Assembly: GCA_945787295.1 (NCBI GenBank)
Contig: CALZHQ010000010.1
Span: 1 to 64,000, forward strand
Direction of reading: 5' to 3'
DNA: 64,000 nt
DNA from: an uncultured Desulfuromonadales bacterium
GTDB lineage: Bacteria > Desulfobacterota > Desulfuromonadia > Desulfuromonadales > Geopsychrobacteraceae
Shown here piece after piece: positions 7,574-16,983 of the stretch. The notes under the pieces were generated by a model, which was given only the letters and a program-made list of their open reading frames with translations, searched no databases and was not told where the DNA came from. Position numbers and translations under genes: made by a program. How positions within the stretch are numbered: the first letter of the stretch is position 1; each line of letters opens with the position of its first letter.

Positions 7574-8320
7574 TCAAAGTTCAAGCAGGTCGCCATCGTT
7601 GACGATTTCCAGTTCCAGCTGGTTACTTTTTGCCAACATCTCCGGCCCAAGATGGGTCAGCACCATTCGCCGACAGCCTAACCTGCCACGCTGCTGCTGC
7701 AACGTCTGGTAGTCAAGATGTGAGGGGACCGGTTTCTGGTAGGCAAAGCATTCTGCGATCAGTAAGTCACTGCCTTCAGCCAGAGGGATCAGTTCATCGG
7801 TCCACTCGGTGTCGCCGGTATAGCTGATGGTTTTTCCAGAAACCGTTACCCGCAAAGCGTAGACATCCGCACTGCTGCCGTGCTTGACCCGACAGCAGTC
7901 GATGCGGAAAGAACCCTGCTGCAAGCTTTGCTGTGGATCAAGATGCCGATAGGTCAGCGGAAAGCCGAGGCTATCTCCAATCGCGCCGGGATAGAGAGCT
8001 TCAAGAGCTGCGTCAACCTGTTGCTGCAAGCCGGGTGGACCGATCAGGGTCAGAGGGCGCTGGCGTTGGCTGACGAACTTTGCCTCCAGAAACAGGAATG
8101 GAAGACCACCGAAATGGTCACCATGCAGGTGGCTGATCACCACCGTATCGAGCCCAGCGGGATCAATGCCGCACCGCTGCAGACCGATCAGGCAGGAGCA
8201 ACCGCAATCGAGCAGCAACTGCTCACCAGCTGCCTCTATACAATAACAACTGTTCAGCCGGCCGCCACTGCCGAAGGCGTCGCCGGTACCGACACAATGT
8301 AGCTTGACACTGGAACTCAT
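7574..8320 (-). CDS. MBL-fold metallo-hydrolase
   Basis: This 248-residue protein of the metallo-beta-lactamase fold carries HLHGDH (H64, H66, D68, H69), a later KHGSSADVYAL segment, YTGDTEWTDELI (metal-bridging Asp) and a C-terminal LTHLG. The spacing and the start VKLHCVGTGDAFGSGGRLNS resemble RNase Z-like phosphodiesterases and MBL proteins acting on cyclic nucleotides or phosphonates; the substrate cannot be fixed from sequence. The start ATG at 8320 overlaps the end of the DsbA-like gene by 4 bases, so the two are cotranscribed on the minus strand. Confidence 0.85.
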   Translation of the reverse strand: MSSSVKLHCVGTGDAFGSGGRLNSCYCIEAAGEQLLLDCGCSCLIGLQRCGIDPAGLDTVVISHLHGDHFGGLPFLFLEAKFVSQRQRPLTLIGPPGLQQQVDAALEALYPGAIGDSLGFPLTYRHLDPQQSLQQGSFRIDCCRVKHGSSADVYALRVTVSGKTISYTGDTEWTDELIPLAEGSDLLIAECFAYQKPVPSHLDYQTLQQQRGRLGCRRMVLTHLGPEMLAKSNQLELEIVNDGDLLEL

Positions 8321-9153
8321 TTTTTTTCCTGCAACTTGGCCAATTCTGAATTGATCAGCTGATCGAAGGCCTCGCGACTCCGCTGTGGTAAGCGCCGACC
8401 ATTGACAAAGATCGACGGGGTTCCGCGCACACCGATCGCCTGACCTTCCTGCAGATCAGCATTGAGTTGTTGCTGTAATTGTGGATCGATTCGATCGGTA
8501 TTGAAGCGAATCATATCGAGGCCGGCTTCTTCTGCAAGCTGCTCGATCTTTTGTGGATTCAGACTGTTGAAATTGGCGAACAGCAGATCATGCAACGGCC
8601 AGAATTTGCCTTGCCGTTCCGCAGCCAAACCGGCCAGCGCTGCGGCGCGAGCATTTTTGTGCATCCCCAGCGGGAAATTCTTGAACGCTAACTTGACCTG
8701 GTCGGGATAAGCACTCAAAACCTCTTTAAGCAACGGCACTGCTTGGGCGCAGTAAGGACATTCGAAATCATCAAAGATAACAATCGAGACCGCAGCATTT
8801 GCCGGCCCCATTGATGGTGCGCCTTCAGTTGAGATCTGGACCACCGGTTCCACTTCTACCAGTAACAACTGTTTTTGTGCCCCCATCTCTAGAACCAGGC
8901 GGTTATTGCCCTGAACAGTGATCCCCGTGGTTTCCGGTCCGGCATCAAAAGAGCCGACTGGATCTCCATTGGGAGAGTAAAGTTGCACCTCTCCCTTGTC
9001 GGTTAAAACATAAATCCTCTGACCGTCAAATACCGTTTGTACAGGAGTGGCATTGAGACTCACCGAACGGAGCATACGCACTTCGACCGAGTTGGCCAGC
9101 AAAAGAGAAGAACTGAGCAGTAGAACTAAAATAACCATCAGGCTGATGCGCAT
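8317..9153 (-). CDS. Periplasmic DsbA-family thiol-disulfide protein with N-terminal extension
   Basis: A signal peptide (residues 1 to about 20, MRISLMVILVLLLSSSLLLA) is followed by about 90 residues of beta-rich sequence (YVLTDKGEVQLYSPNGDPVG) and then a thioredoxin/DsbA domain with active site CPYC (C132-C135) and the cis-proline loop GTPSIFVNG. Proteins of this type oxidise or isomerise disulfides in the periplasm; the DsbG/BDBH-like extension may serve for dimerisation. At 278 residues it is longer than plain DsbA. It is the first gene of a two-gene minus-strand operon and diverges from the cytochrome gene at 9278. Confidence 0.85.
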   Translation of the reverse strand: MRISLMVILVLLLSSSLLLANSVEVRMLRSVSLNATPVQTVFDGQRIYVLTDKGEVQLYSPNGDPVGSFDAGPETTGITVQGNNRLVLEMGAQKQLLLVEVEPVVQISTEGAPSMGPANAAVSIVIFDDFECPYCAQAVPLLKEVLSAYPDQVKLAFKNFPLGMHKNARAAALAGLAAERQGKFWPLHDLLFANFNSLNPQKIEQLAEEAGLDMIRFNTDRIDPQLQQQLNADLQEGQAIGVRGTPSIFVNGRRLPQRSREAFDQLINSELAKLQEKK

Positions 9154-9277
9154 ATGTTGTTGCTCCTTTGATAGATAGTCTGGTTAAATGATTAATGAAT
9201 TATTCCATATCCATGCTGCTTTTGCTATGCAACAAAAATCTTTCCGCTGTTTCCGGAAAAGGTCAAGGAGCAAAACG

Positions 9278-10477
9278 ATGCTGCGAACCACCTTGTTAGT
9301 TCTGATCCTGCTTGTTCCATGCACGGCTCAACCCCTGGTATCCGAAGGTCGTCCCGGCGTTCCCTACTATAACCATCCGCTGTTCCTCGATAAAAAGCTG
9401 CTGGAAAATGGCGAGATTACCCAAGTTCGTCTGGCCTATGGTGATACCCGTGACAACTCTCCCGATTGCCTGAATACCATCGATGTCTTTCTCGGACTGG
9501 AACTGTTTGAACCGGCCGCAGAAAAGAGCTGGGTGCTGGTTGACTATGAATTGCAGAGCATTCTGATCGACAGCGGTTTTTTTGGTGATGCCGACGTTTT
9601 CAATGTCCGGGCCTGCGGTGAAATGGACGCCTGCGTCGAACTGCGGGAAAAATTGGAAAATGATCCTGACGAACTGGCCAAACGGCAGATACGGGAAAAA
9701 CCGCAAAATCTGAAAAAAGCCCGGCTGGTGGAAATCGACCAGGAACTGGATGTCGGTCGCAAGCTGGTCAAGGCGGCCCGCTGTCGCGGTTGTCACCAGA
9801 TGGAGGGTTTCGGTGCCGAGCATGCGCCAGGGCTGACCTGGAAACGTTATAAATATGTCGCAGGCTGGCTGGAAAAATACCTGCGGACCCCTTACCGATT
9901 ACGCCCGGCAATGGGCGATCTGATGATGCTCCAGTATACCTCGGCCAATGCCCGTCCAAGTCTGCAGGAGATCGAAGTCAAGGCGATTGCCAGCTTTCTG
10001 GAGCGGGTTGCCAAAGCCAAAACCCCTAATGGCAGGTACCGCAAAGAAGCCTGGCAGGATTACGATTGTTTTGCCTGCCATACCAGTAACTATAAAAACA
10101 GACCGCTGCCCTTCACACCAACCCCGGTTCCCGAATCTCTCAAAGACCAGCTGGAGGGCAATCAGACCCTGCAGCTCTGCCTATCCTGCCACGCCTTCGG
10201 AGATTATCGACAGGTGGTGCCAGGCGAACGGGACAATCCCAACCGGTTTGCCCCCGACCTGCTGCTGACCATGGAAAAGCTGGATATCAATTATCTGCTC
10301 AACTACCCCCAAAACCCTGACTACCTGCAGCCGGGGTCACAGATGCCGGCCGTTCCACTGACTCGCGATCAACAGGATCAGCTCCGCCAGTTTGTCCTTG
10401 AACTGCGTCAGCAGATCGACAGCGGGGCAGTAACACCGGTCTACAATTATTACCGAATGGAAAAAGTTTCGGAGTAA
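9278..10477 (+). CDS. Secreted triheme cytochrome c
   Basis: This 399-residue exported protein has a signal peptide (MLRTTLLVLILLVPCTAQ) and three heme c motifs: CRGCH (169-173), CFACH (264-268) and CLSCH (301-305). Methionines around AMGDLMM and GSQMPAV are candidate distal ligands, suggesting mono-heme cytochrome c-type domains joined in tandem. The first 150 residues have no heme motif but hold three cysteines. The start at 9278 is preferred over an upstream one because AAGGAG lies 7 bases before it and the signal peptide begins there. A role in periplasmic electron transfer is inferred. Confidence 0.85.
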   Translation: MLRTTLLVLILLVPCTAQPLVSEGRPGVPYYNHPLFLDKKLLENGEITQVRLAYGDTRDNSPDCLNTIDVFLGLELFEPAAEKSWVLVDYELQSILIDSGFFGDADVFNVRACGEMDACVELREKLENDPDELAKRQIREKPQNLKKARLVEIDQELDVGRKLVKAARCRGCHQMEGFGAEHAPGLTWKRYKYVAGWLEKYLRTPYRLRPAMGDLMMLQYTSANARPSLQEIEVKAIASFLERVAKAKTPNGRYRKEAWQDYDCFACHTSNYKNRPLPFTPTPVPESLKDQLEGNQTLQLCLSCHAFGDYRQVVPGERDNPNRFAPDLLLTMEKLDINYLLNYPQNPDYLQPGSQMPAVPLTRDQQDQLRQFVLELRQQIDSGAVTPVYNYYRMEKVSE

Positions 10478-10495
10478 ACCACTCAGCGATAAACA

Positions 10496-10529
10496 ACTAC
10501 GGCCGATCTCTTTCGAGATCGGCCGTAGT
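10496..10529. terminator. Perfect 15-base-stem hairpin between convergent genes
   Basis: ACTACGGCCGATCTC (10496-10510) and its exact complement (10515-10529) flank a TTTC tetraloop, between the stop of the cytochrome gene and the stop of aroC. It is probably a bidirectional terminator; the minus-strand side is followed by TTGTTTATC and the plus-strand side has no clear U-run. Confidence 0.7.
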
Positions 10530-10556
10530 CATCAGAGTCACAGTCAGGGATCCGGC

Positions 10557-11639
10557 TTATCCGGCTCGCATTTTTTGAATTAAAAGCAGATCTGCCAGGA
10601 CCAGAGCGGCCATGGTTTCGACAATCGGCACCGCCCGCGGGACAACGCAAGGATCGTGTCGGCCCTTGGCTGCGAGGATTGTCTCCTTGCCCTCATAATC
10701 AACCGTCTGCTGCTCCTGGCCAATGGTGGCCGGCGGTTTGAAAGCAACCCGGAAATAGACCGGCTCACCATTGGAAATGCCACCCTGGACACCGCCACTA
10801 CGGTTACTTGAGGTCCCTATGCGGTCCCCTTTTTGTACGTAGGGATCGTTATGCGCTGAACCGCGCATACGGGCCCCCGCAAATCCGGACCCGATTTCAA
10901 ACCCTTTGGTGGCCGGCAGTGAAAGCATGGCATGGGCCAGTTTCGCTTCGAGTCGATCAAAGGCCGGCTCACCTAAGCCGGCGGGCAAGTTACGACAGAC
11001 GCAGCTAACCACCCCGCCGATCGAATCCTTGTCGGCACGGGCCGCAACGATCTCTTCGGTCATCTTTACCGCAGCGGCACTGTCCGGACAACGCACCTCG
11101 CTGGCATCGACCTGCGCGCGACTGACAGTTTCCATATCGATAGCAGTGGCATCCTGATGACCGACGGAGCTGACCCAGGCAACGATCTCGATCCCGTACT
11201 CTTCCAGGAGAAACTTTTCGGCAATCGCGCCGGCCGCCACCCGACCGATGGTTTCACGGGCACTGGAGCGACCGCCACCGCTGGAGGCATGAATTCCATA
11301 CTTGGCGCGATAGGTGTAGTCGGCATGCGACGGGCGCGGAATCTGGCTCATCGAGCCGTAGTCACCGGGACGTTGATCCTTATTTTTGACCAGCATGCCG
11401 ATCGGGCTGCCGAGAGTCAGACCGTTTTCGACGCCGGAGAGAATCTGCACCTGATCTGCTTCGTTCCGCTCGGTGCCGAGCGTGTTGCCACCCGGCCGGC
11501 GGCGATCGAGCTGCACCTGTATATCGGCTTCGCAGAGGGTCATTTTCGGCGGCACCCCGTCAACCACCACACCGACACCGGCGCAGTGTGACTCACCAAA
11601 GGTAGATATCTTAAATAAGGTTCCAAAGCTGCTCGACAT
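10557..11639 (-). CDS. aroC: Chorismate synthase
   Basis: This enzyme converts 5-enolpyruvylshikimate-3-phosphate to chorismate, the last shared step of aromatic amino acid synthesis, with reduced FMN. The 360-residue reading begins [19 protein letters not shown], the conserved N-terminal signature, and keeps [24 protein letters not shown] and the C-terminal half with [13 protein letters not shown]. The ATG at 11639 is chosen because GAGGAA lies 5 bases upstream; another ATG 12 bases earlier lacks this spacing. It is a full-length housekeeping gene, transcribed alone. Confidence 0.95.
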   Translation of the reverse strand: MSSSFGTLFKISTFGESHCAGVGVVVDGVPPKMTLCEADIQVQLDRRRPGGNTLGTERNEADQVQILSGVENGLTLGSPIGMLVKNKDQRPGDYGSMSQIPRPSHADYTYRAKYGIHASSGGGRSSARETIGRVAAGAIAEKFLLEEYGIEIVAWVSSVGHQDATAIDMETVSRAQVDASEVRCPDSAAAVKMTEEIVAARADKDSIGGVVSCVCRNLPAGLGEPAFDRLEAKLAHAMLSLPATKGFEIGSGFAGARMRGSAHNDPYVQKGDRIGTSSNRSGGVQGGISNGEPVYFRVAFKPPATIGQEQQTVDYEGKETILAAKGRHDPCVVPRAVPIVETMAALVLADLLLIQKMRAG

Positions 11640-11821
11640 TGCGTTCCTCACATCCGCTCAGTTTAATCAAAGGCTTGCTGCCCCTTTAAGGCCGGCATCA
11701 TAGCAGAAACCCAGGTTCGGCGCCATTGACAATCCCAGGAGCCGAAAGAACATTGTTTGACGATCACATAAGGATAATTTTTTACCAGAAGTAAAAATCT
11801 TTATCTCTAATAAATTTTTTC

Positions 11822-11851
11822 TTGACCTCTTCACTCGGCTGACGGTATACA
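11822..11851 (+). promoter_or_regulatory. Sigma-70-type promoter upstream of the carbonic anhydrase gene
   Basis: TTGACC (11822-11827) and TATACA (11846-11851) are separated by 18 bases in AT-rich intergenic DNA. Transcription would start near 11858, about 215 bases before the carbonic anhydrase start codon and about 60 bases before a terminator hairpin. Confidence 0.55.
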
Positions 11852-11857
11852 TTTGCT

Positions 11858-11953
11858 CGGAGATGCTTTGAAAATCACGAAACGACCTTCTTTGCGCTCC
11901 ACTTTATGTCTCTCCAATTTGCGCCCTGTTGCCCGACGGGGCGCCATTTTTTT
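11858..11953 (+). ncRNA. Candidate short RNA or attenuated leader
   Basis: The promoter at 11822-11851 and the terminator at 11921-11953 would define a transcript of about 95 bases with no convincing reading frame or ribosome site. It could be a trans-acting small RNA, or the leader of the carbonic anhydrase gene, whose transcription would then depend on read-through. I cannot assign it to a known RNA family by eye; it does not show the conserved cores of GEMM, cobalamin, TPP or SAM riboswitches. The rest of the 11640-12073 gap shows nothing else supportable. Confidence 0.35.
11921..11953 (+). terminator. Intrinsic terminator inside the aroC-carbonic anhydrase gap
   Basis: GCGCCC (11921-11926) pairs with GGGCGC (11939-11944) around a GC-rich loop, followed by CA and seven T residues (11947-11953). 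No complete gene precedes it on this strand within 1.4 kb, so it must end a transcript that starts in the gap itself. Confidence 0.6.
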
Positions 11954-12073
11954 GCCGATTAATTTATACCCCTGTTTTGCTTCAGTGCCAAAACCGATCA
12001 AGGGTACCATGAATTACATTCTTAACCGCAGTGTTCTTATGCTAGAATGCATGGCTAAATTCAAGGAGATGTT

Positions 12074-12763
12074 ATGGCTGACGTGACAAAATTCATTACC
12101 GGCATTGCCAATTTTCAACAGCAGCACTTTGGGGTCAATCCGGACCTGGCAAACACGCTGCTCTCAGGACAGAAGCCACAGGCACTGCTGATCGGTTGCT
12201 GTGACTCAAGGGTTGATCCGGCGTTGTTGACCGACAGTGCCCCGGGAGACCTGTTTATCCTGCGCAACATTGCCAATCTGGTCCCGCCCTATACCAAAAG
12301 CGATGACTATCACGGCGTCAGCTCTTCGATCGAATATGCCGTCTGCTTTCTGGAAGTCTCGGATATCATCATCCTCGGCCACTCCAACTGCGGTGGCATC
12401 GGCGCACTGATGGATTCCGCTGACGGGGAGGAGGTCGGAGAGTTTATCGGCAAGTGGGTCAATATTGCCTCATCTGCACGTGATAAAGTTTTATCTGAGA
12501 TGGCCAGCGAACCTGAGGAAAAACAAGCTCGGGCCTGCGAGAAAGAGGCGATTCTGGTTTCCATGAAAAACCTGATGACTTTTCCCTGGGTTAAGGAACG
12601 GGTTGCCAAAGGGCAATTGAGCCTGCACGGCTGGTATTACAATATGGGCACTGGCCAGCTGCGTTACTATAACCAGGTGACTGGCGAATTCGATATCCTG
12701 GTTGAGCGATATTCGCCGGGCCAGAAACCACGCAGCGAGGAAAAAACCGCAGGCGAGAAATAA
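12074..12763 (+). CDS. Beta-class carbonic anhydrase
   Basis: This 229-residue zinc enzyme interconverts CO2 and bicarbonate. The beta-class ligands are all present: C42, D44 and R46 in GCCDSRVDP, and H103 and C106 in LGHSNCGG. The length, the RNIANLVPPY segment and the GVSSSIEYAV helix are standard for the family. The start ATG at 12074 follows AAGGAG. The next gene, 58 bases downstream on the same strand, may encode a second kind of carbonic anhydrase, so the pair may supply bicarbonate for carboxylation or handle CO2 from formate oxidation. Confidence 0.93.
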   Translation: MADVTKFITGIANFQQQHFGVNPDLANTLLSGQKPQALLIGCCDSRVDPALLTDSAPGDLFILRNIANLVPPYTKSDDYHGVSSSIEYAVCFLEVSDIIILGHSNCGGIGALMDSADGEEVGEFIGKWVNIASSARDKVLSEMASEPEEKQARACEKEAILVSMKNLMTFPWVKERVAKGQLSLHGWYYNMGTGQLRYYNQVTGEFDILVERYSPGQKPRSEEKTAGEK

Positions 12764-12821
12764 ATTCCATACCAGTTCGTAGCCGTCCAGCACTTGATAT
12801 CGGAATGCAACGGAGCCAATC

Positions 12822-13877
12822 ATGCCTATTGCCCCGCCTGCCGAAAGTCTGCTCGACCAACCACCGATGAACCCTATGGAGCTTTATGGCCGGATGCGCA
12901 GCCTGACCGATCAGGCCGGGTTTAGCCGAACACTGCCGGCGATCTGGCAATGTTCGGACGAAAGCCAGGCGATCAAAAAAGCCCTGTTCGGCTACATCTA
13001 CAATTGCCCCACCTTTAATCTCGGTCGTGTCGGTGCCCTGCTCGATCCCGCCCGACTGGCGACCGCCGCCCATCACGGTCAAGATTTAGTGATCTTCGGC
13101 GGCAGCCACATCGGCGCAGAAGAAGCTGCCGGGATAGGTTATATTCAACGTATAACAGGCAAACAGGCCACCTGCTGCGGAATGCTCGGGCGAGTTCTGG
13201 AAGACTATCTTCCCGTCTATCGTCGCGCGTCGAAATTGATCAAAATCTTTTGCGAAGACAAAACGTTTAAAATAGAAATTCCTTACAAATATCTTTTTGA
13301 AAAGCCAACCAGCGATACCGCACGGATCCAGATCGATATCAGCAGCCTGAAGGAGGGTGAGGCATTAGGGGAGGGGACTCTGGGGAAAATCTATCGGCTG
13401 CATCCTGAACTTAGCTTGGAAATTCAGCAGCACTCTGCTATTCAAGCAACCCCGGAGCCACTAGGGGCCTTTTTAAAACCGAAACACTTCAGTTTCAGAA
13501 AAAAACTGGACCACGAAAGCCACGAGACCAAAGCGATGCTGGAAGTCTCGGTTTTCGATTTTCTCCCGGAAGTCGTTGCCTCAGAATACCCGCTCCGACG
13601 CTTATGCAATATCAACACCTGGAGGGAATTCCATCGGATCGCCGCCTATATCACCGATGAGTTTGATGACAGGGGGCGAAATATCTTTGTCCTGGCCGGG
13701 CTGACGATCGATCACTCGATCCGCCACAATACCATTATTCCTCAATTCGGGTTCTGGATGGAAAACGGCAGGGCCCTGGAAGCAAAATACTTCGGCCCCA
13801 ATGAGATCAATCAGCTGCTCGCAGAACAGGACATCTACAAACCGCCGGTAACCTTTCTGGAATATGCCGGACTATAG
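12822..13877 (+). CDS. Possible LCIB-type carbonic anhydrase-like protein
   Basis: This 351-residue cytoplasmic protein of uncertain family has no signal peptide or membrane segment. Residues about 80-130 read HHGQDLVIFGGSHIGAEEA, a glycine-rich turn, then ATCCGMLGRVLE. A His in a GxHIG motif (H96) followed about 20 residues later by a Cys-Gly motif (C118, C119) resembles the zinc site region of the algal/bacterial LCIB/LCIC carbonic anhydrase family, from memory. Residues 150-351 have no pattern I recognise. Position 58 bases after a classical beta-carbonic anhydrase, same strand, supports a CO2/bicarbonate role. It could also be an unrelated conserved hypothetical protein. Confidence 0.45.
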   Translation: MPIAPPAESLLDQPPMNPMELYGRMRSLTDQAGFSRTLPAIWQCSDESQAIKKALFGYIYNCPTFNLGRVGALLDPARLATAAHHGQDLVIFGGSHIGAEEAAGIGYIQRITGKQATCCGMLGRVLEDYLPVYRRASKLIKIFCEDKTFKIEIPYKYLFEKPTSDTARIQIDISSLKEGEALGEGTLGKIYRLHPELSLEIQQHSAIQATPEPLGAFLKPKHFSFRKKLDHESHETKAMLEVSVFDFLPEVVASEYPLRRLCNINTWREFHRIAAYITDEFDDRGRNIFVLAGLTIDHSIRHNTIIPQFGFWMENGRALEAKYFGPNEINQLLAEQDIYKPPVTFLEYAGL

Positions 13878-13899
13878 TAGCATCTTTCAGGTTTGTCGG

Positions 13900-15819
13900 T
13901 TAGCGGAGTTCGACGATCTTTCTGTGCTTGACCTGCAGCAGGTAGGGCTGCTTGATCGCTTCGCCCAGCGCATCAAAACCGATCGTCCCGGCAACCCCGC
14001 GGAACCCGCGCAGCCCTGCCAACTCGCGACGCAGGTCATCGCGATTGTTGACCCGGGGATCATCCATTACCTGGAGTAACATATTCGCCGCGTCGAAGGC
14101 CTGGGCACTGAGGATGGTCGGCTCTTCCTGGTTGGCCTGGCGATAAAGTTCGACAAACCTCTGCACTTCCGGAAGCTTGCTGGCGCTGAAAAAGCCATCG
14201 ACAAACACGGCCTGACCGAGAAACCGTCCAGCCCGCTCAACCAACTCCGGGGCGTTCCAGCCATTGATGCCCAACAAAGTGACATCCTTGATCCCGTAAA
14301 ACATCAGCTGCGGTGCCAGCAGGCCGATCCGTTCTGCGTAATCTGGAATGAACAGCGCATGGAAAGGGGCCAGGGGATATTCCAATTCAAGCTCTTCCAG
14401 GTCCTCTTCTTTTTCTTTAGCGACCAGCTCATCTTCGGCTTCCGGGTCGACCGGCCTGGGCGGCGGTTCAACGACATGATCTTCCCACAACAGGGCCTGG
14501 ATCTGCTCACGGAAATCGGTACCATCTTCCGGATAGCTGACAATATCGACAATCTCTCCACCGAGACGCCGAACCTCGTCGACAAACAGTCGGCTCATCT
14601 CTTCGCCGAGGCGATTGTCCGGATGCAGGATTGAATAGGAGATATGCTGGGTATCCGCGGCATACCGGGCCAGGCTCTGCACCTGCTGCTCGGCAGTCAG
14701 AGAATCACGGAAGACAAAATCGCCCCGTTGCGGCAACCCGGCTCTTTGTGACAAGGACAGCAGTGGCACCATCTCCAGCTGAGCGCGGGCTACAGCATCT
14801 TCAGCCGTCGCCCCGAGCAGTGGACCGATAATCGCCATCACCTTGTCATCATCAGCCAAACTGCCGACCAACTGACTGGCGCTTACCCCCTCGACCGCCG
14901 TATCACGAAAAATCAAGCGAATCGGCAAACGGGTCCGATTATGTTCCTCAACGGCCAGCTCCAAACCCTTTTTGACCAGCTCGCCGTAAGAGGCGTAGCG
15001 GCCACTGAGCGGCAATAGCACACCGATACTGTCACGGTTGAGCCAACTGTCGATGCTGGTGCGCTGCAACAGCATTTCGGCTTCCTGCCAATAAGGGAAG
15101 GTGACCGGTGACGCTAGCACCATCTGCAACAGCTGCCTGGCCTGCTGCCGCTGTTGCTGACCCAACGCCCGCCGCGCCAGTTGTAATCTGGCATCCTGAC
15201 CGATAGCTGTCCCCTGCCACATGAACGCAGCTTCTTCCAGCTCGACATCACTCAGCCGGTTCTGCAAAAGCCGATGGGCCATCTCCAGCAGGCCGGCCTG
15301 GTTTTCTGCCAAAGGCAGGGCCTGCTGTAAGAAAACCAGGGCTTCGAGTGACTGCTGCTGGTTGACCGCACTATCGACGAGAGCCAATAACAACTGCTGC
15401 GCATCCTCGGGACTGTACGCTTGCCCCAGCAAGGGCCGCAGTTGTGCCTGCCCCTCGGCATAGGCACCGGTCTGGACCAGGCAATAACCGCGGAGCATCT
15501 CGGCTTGGGGGCTACGCATGATTTCTGGAATCCGCTCGAGGTAAAGCAGCGCGTCGGGATAACGTTTCTGTTGCGTGAAAATTCGCCCGATCAGGGTATA
15601 GGCTTGGGCGGTGAGTTGATGTTCGGGATAGCGCTGGACAAAAGTGCGTAAGACCGCCAGAGATCGCTGTTGATTACCAGATTGAAAAAGCTGCTGACCA
15701 CGCTCAAACTCTGCAGTGGCTGCTGCCGTTTCTGCAATGGCGAAAGAGGGGATAAGGGTCGGCGCAGTCGTCAACGCAACAGATAACAGAACCAGGCAAA
15801 CGATCCGCTTCATTCGCAA
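13900..15819 (-). CDS. LpoA-like periplasmic binding protein with TPR domain
   Basis: This 639-residue exported protein has a signal peptide (about 1-29), helical TPR-like repeats (about 35-240; FERGQQLFQSGNQQRSLAVL, then AYTLIGRIFTQQKRYPDALLYLE) and a periplasmic-binding-protein type I fold (about 260-635) starting SIGVLLPLSGRYASYGELVKKG. This two-part design is that of LpoA, the activator of penicillin-binding protein PBP1A, and of branched-chain amino acid-type receptors. An acidic low-complexity insert (EAEDELVAKEKEEDLEELEL) lies around 450-470. It follows dnaJ by 32 bases on the same strand and may be cotranscribed with the heat-shock operon. Confidence 0.75.
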   Translation of the reverse strand: MRMKRIVCLVLLSVALTTAPTLIPSFAIAETAAATAEFERGQQLFQSGNQQRSLAVLRTFVQRYPEHQLTAQAYTLIGRIFTQQKRYPDALLYLERIPEIMRSPQAEMLRGYCLVQTGAYAEGQAQLRPLLGQAYSPEDAQQLLLALVDSAVNQQQSLEALVFLQQALPLAENQAGLLEMAHRLLQNRLSDVELEEAAFMWQGTAIGQDARLQLARRALGQQQRQQARQLLQMVLASPVTFPYWQEAEMLLQRTSIDSWLNRDSIGVLLPLSGRYASYGELVKKGLELAVEEHNRTRLPIRLIFRDTAVEGVSASQLVGSLADDDKVMAIIGPLLGATAEDAVARAQLEMVPLLSLSQRAGLPQRGDFVFRDSLTAEQQVQSLARYAADTQHISYSILHPDNRLGEEMSRLFVDEVRRLGGEIVDIVSYPEDGTDFREQIQALLWEDHVVEPPPRPVDPEAEDELVAKEKEEDLEELELEYPLAPFHALFIPDYAERIGLLAPQLMFYGIKDVTLLGINGWNAPELVERAGRFLGQAVFVDGFFSASKLPEVQRFVELYRQANQEEPTILSAQAFDAANMLLQVMDDPRVNNRDDLRRELAGLRGFRGVAGTIGFDALGEAIKQPYLLQVKHRKIVELR

Positions 15820-15851
15820 TCCATTCTATTTTTCAGCGGGGAAAGGACGGG

Positions 15852-16967
15852 TCAGTCGAACAATTCCTTCATCTTATCAAAGAATCCACGTCCTTGGGGA
15901 TGAATATCTTCGCCACTCTCGCTGGCAAACTCTTCGAGCAGTTCTTTCTGCCGGGTATTGAGCTTGGTCGGCACTTCGACCCGCAGCACGACCAACTGAT
16001 CGCCGCGCCCGTAACCCTGCAGGGAAACAATCCCCTTGCCGGACAGCTTGAAAACCTTGCCGGTCTGGGTACCGGCCGGCACCTTGAGAGTCAACTTTCC
16101 TTCGAGGGTCGGAACTTCCAGTTCACAACCGAGAGCCGCCTGAACAAAAGAGATCGGCACCTCGCAAATGACCTCCTGCCCATCGCGCTGGAAGATCGGA
16201 TGCTCCTCAACACTGATCACCACGTACAGATCACCCGTCGGACCACCGTTGGCGCCCAATTCCCCTTCCGCGGTCAATTTCAGGCGGCTGCCCGATTCAA
16301 CCCCGGCCGGAACCTTGAGCGACAGAGTGCGCTTCTGCTTGACCAGTCCGGTGCCGCGGCAATCGGGGCAGGGATCGGCGATGATCTTGCCTTCGCCACG
16401 ACAATCGGGGCAGGGGCGGGTCATGGTGAAGAAGCCCTGCTGGTAGCGGACCTGCCCGGCACCGCGGCAGGTGCCGCAAGTCTGTGCCTCAGTCCCGGGA
16501 CGGGCTCCCGACCCGGAGCAGGTTTCACAGCGCTGCTTGCGCGGCAGCTGCAGTTTTTTTTCGGCGCCGAAAGCCGCCTCTTCGAAATTGATGGTCAAAT
16601 TGTAACGCAGGTCATCACCCCGCTGCCCGCGACTGCCACGCCGCGAGCCGCCACCGAAGATATCGCCGAAAATGTCGCCGAAAATATCTTCGAACGGGGT
16701 GCCGCCGAAATCGAAACCGCCGCCAGAGAAACCGCCGGAACCGTTCATCCCGGCATGGCCGAACTGATCGTAAGTAGCCCGCTTCTGCGAATCGGAAAGG
16801 ACCGCGTAAGCTTCCGAAAGTTCCTTGAACTTGCTTTCGGCCTCTTTGTCACCCGGATTCTTGTCGGGATGAAACTGGATCGCCAACCGCCGATAGGCCT
16901 TTTTGATCTCCGTTTCGCTGGCGTTTTTGTTGACCCCGAGAATCTCGTAGTAATCGCGTTTAGACAA
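15852..16967 (-). CDS. dnaJ: Chaperone DnaJ
   Basis: DnaJ delivers unfolded clients to DnaK and stimulates its ATPase. The 371-residue protein has the full type I layout: J domain (about 1-70, with HPD in [11 protein letters not shown]), Gly/Phe-rich linker, four CxxCxGxG zinc motifs ([32 protein letters not shown]) and the C-terminal substrate-binding domains. It is the last chaperone gene of hrcA-grpE-dnaK-dnaJ and is separated from dnaK by a terminator-like hairpin, which should lower its expression relative to dnaK. Confidence 0.97.
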   Translation of the reverse strand: MSKRDYYEILGVNKNASETEIKKAYRRLAIQFHPDKNPGDKEAESKFKELSEAYAVLSDSQKRATYDQFGHAGMNGSGGFSGGGFDFGGTPFEDIFGDIFGDIFGGGSRRGSRGQRGDDLRYNLTINFEEAAFGAEKKLQLPRKQRCETCSGSGARPGTEAQTCGTCRGAGQVRYQQGFFTMTRPCPDCRGEGKIIADPCPDCRGTGLVKQKRTLSLKVPAGVESGSRLKLTAEGELGANGGPTGDLYVVISVEEHPIFQRDGQEVICEVPISFVQAALGCELEVPTLEGKLTLKVPAGTQTGKVFKLSGKGIVSLQGYGRGDQLVVLRVEVPTKLNTRQKELLEEFASESGEDIHPQGRGFFDKMKELFD

Positions 16968-16983
16968 AATAATTATCCTGCTT

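Noticed and set aside
9188..9277. Upstream start for the triheme cytochrome at 9188
   Set aside because: The extra 30 residues precede a complete signal peptide and the later ATG has a well-placed AAGGAG.
11667..12086. Short open frames on both strands in the aroC-carbonic anhydrase gap
   Set aside because: They lack ribosome sites, cross the promoter and terminator signals, and show no conserved pattern.
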